6,569 bases of DNA, taken from assembly GCF_938045625.1 (NCBI RefSeq), contig NZ_CALIAV010000083.1, positions 1 through 6,569 of the forward strand. The letters are read 5' to 3'. The DNA comes from an uncultured Campylobacter sp. (GTDB lineage: Bacteria; Campylobacterota; Campylobacteria; Campylobacterales; Campylobacteraceae). Shown here in pieces: positions 6,071 to 6,569 of this stretch (the first letter of the stretch is position 1; each line of letters starts with the position of its first letter). The notes under the pieces were generated by a model. It made no database searches, was not told the DNA's origin, and saw nothing but the letters and a program-made list of their open reading frames with translations. Position numbers and translations under genes: made by a program.

Positions 6071-6569
6071 TCACCTATATTTGCTTTCAACTATATTTTT
6101 TATTTCATCAGAAGTTAGTTTCTTGTATGGCTTTATTATATATTCGGTTGTGTTGTTTTCAAATACTACTTTATCTTTTTTGTCGGAAAACAAGATGTCT
6201 TGCATTGCATCTGCTTTTTCATACTCGTTTGCCCAAGCAATAAAAGTCCTTACGTCGCTAAAGGTAGAATTTTGCTCGGAGCAGTATTTTTGTAACACAT
6301 TTCTTGTTAAATTTTCATATTTCAAATAATGTGTTCCATTATTGTGTATTGCATATGCAAACAAAATACTAAGCACATATCTATCGTAGCACTCCCTATA
6401 TGCATCCTTTAGCTGCTCCTTAGTCGGAGCATTAGGTAGGTCGTATTTTATAAATACCTCAAGCATGGGCTCGTAGTTTTCGTAGTTGCCTAGATATGCC
6501 CAGCCGCTTTGTTCTAACGGTCTATTTTTCTCTTCATCTTTTATGCCTTTTAACCCGATACCCATTTCA
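6071..6569 (-). CDS. Hypothetical protein, AT-rich, possibly 5'-partial
   Basis: I do not recognise this protein. The frame runs from TGA at 6071-6073 to the window edge; the first visible ATG is at 6563-6565 (164 residues), but the codon before it is GAA and the frame stays open, so the true start may lie outside. No Shine-Dalgarno can be judged from the four remaining bases. The product is hydrophilic and looks mostly helical, rich in Lys, Glu, Asn and Tyr, with two cysteines (C59, C95 from that ATG), no signal peptide and no membrane segment. The segment from about 48 to 72 reads like an amphipathic helix with an aromatic/aliphatic core. G+C is about 34%, against roughly half in the peptidase gene, and the segment has no CAAATTTG. 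This suggests accessory, possibly transferred, DNA. It is convergent with the peptidase gene. Confidence 0.6.
   Translation of the reverse strand, partial: EMGIGLKGIKDEEKNRPLEQSGWAYLGNYENYEPMLEVFIKYDLPNAPTKEQLKDAYRECYDRYVLSILFAYAIHNNGTHYLKYENLTRNVLQKYCSEQNSTFSDVRTFIAWANEYEKADAMQDILFSDKKDKVVFENNTTEYIIKPYKKLTSDEIKNIVESKYR

Noticed and set aside
6043..6072. 7-bp inverted repeat GATTTAC / GTAAATC at the end of the AT-rich ORF, considered as a terminator or attachment site
   Set aside because: The arms are short, the 16-base loop is long, there is no T-run, and no second copy was seen in the window.
6081..6329. Plus-strand 82-codon ORF, Phe/Ser-rich and apparently hydrophobic
   Set aside because: It is the complement of the Lys/Glu-rich minus-strand ORF; the hydrophobic look is a by-product of reading Lys/Glu/Asn codons backwards.

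Overview
The window looks like a chromosomal segment of a Campylobacter of the higher-GC oral type (the C. rectus / C. showae / C. gracilis / C. curvus group is my best guess). The reasons are Campylobacterota-like PurF and DapB proteins in the neighbouring purF-dapB order, AT-rich spacers full of AAATTT, and many copies of the octamer CAAATTTG. The assignment rests on recognition, not on a search.

Layout. A CAU-anticodon tRNA gene (59-135, minus) has its own TATAAT box. Next is a 272-bp spacer holding palindromic repeats. purF (408-1745, minus) encodes the first enzyme of de novo purine synthesis. A 312-bp spacer with two large stem-loops separates it from dapB (2058-2825, minus), a lysine/meso-diaminopimelate pathway enzyme that begins with TTG. 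A 142-bp divergent promoter region follows, then a secreted M16 zinc peptidase of PqqL type (2968-5814, plus) behind a perfect TATAAT box. After a 256-bp spacer containing a 26-bp interrupted stem comes an unrecognised AT-rich gene (6071 to the window edge, minus), which converges on the peptidase gene.

The known genes do not form one pathway. tRNA, purF and dapB are housekeeping, and the peptidase is a separate periplasmic protein with its own promoter. dapB and purF face the same way and could be co-transcribed, but the structured spacer between them makes separate or attenuated expression equally possible.

The less ordinary material is in three places: a CAAATTTG-based palindromic repeat seen in related form at two gene ends; the two nested stem-loops between dapB and purF; and the terminal AT-rich ORF, whose composition (about 34% G+C, no CAAATTTG copy) marks a switch from core to probable accessory DNA. 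I see no CRISPR array, insertion sequence, riboswitch or recognisable defence system.
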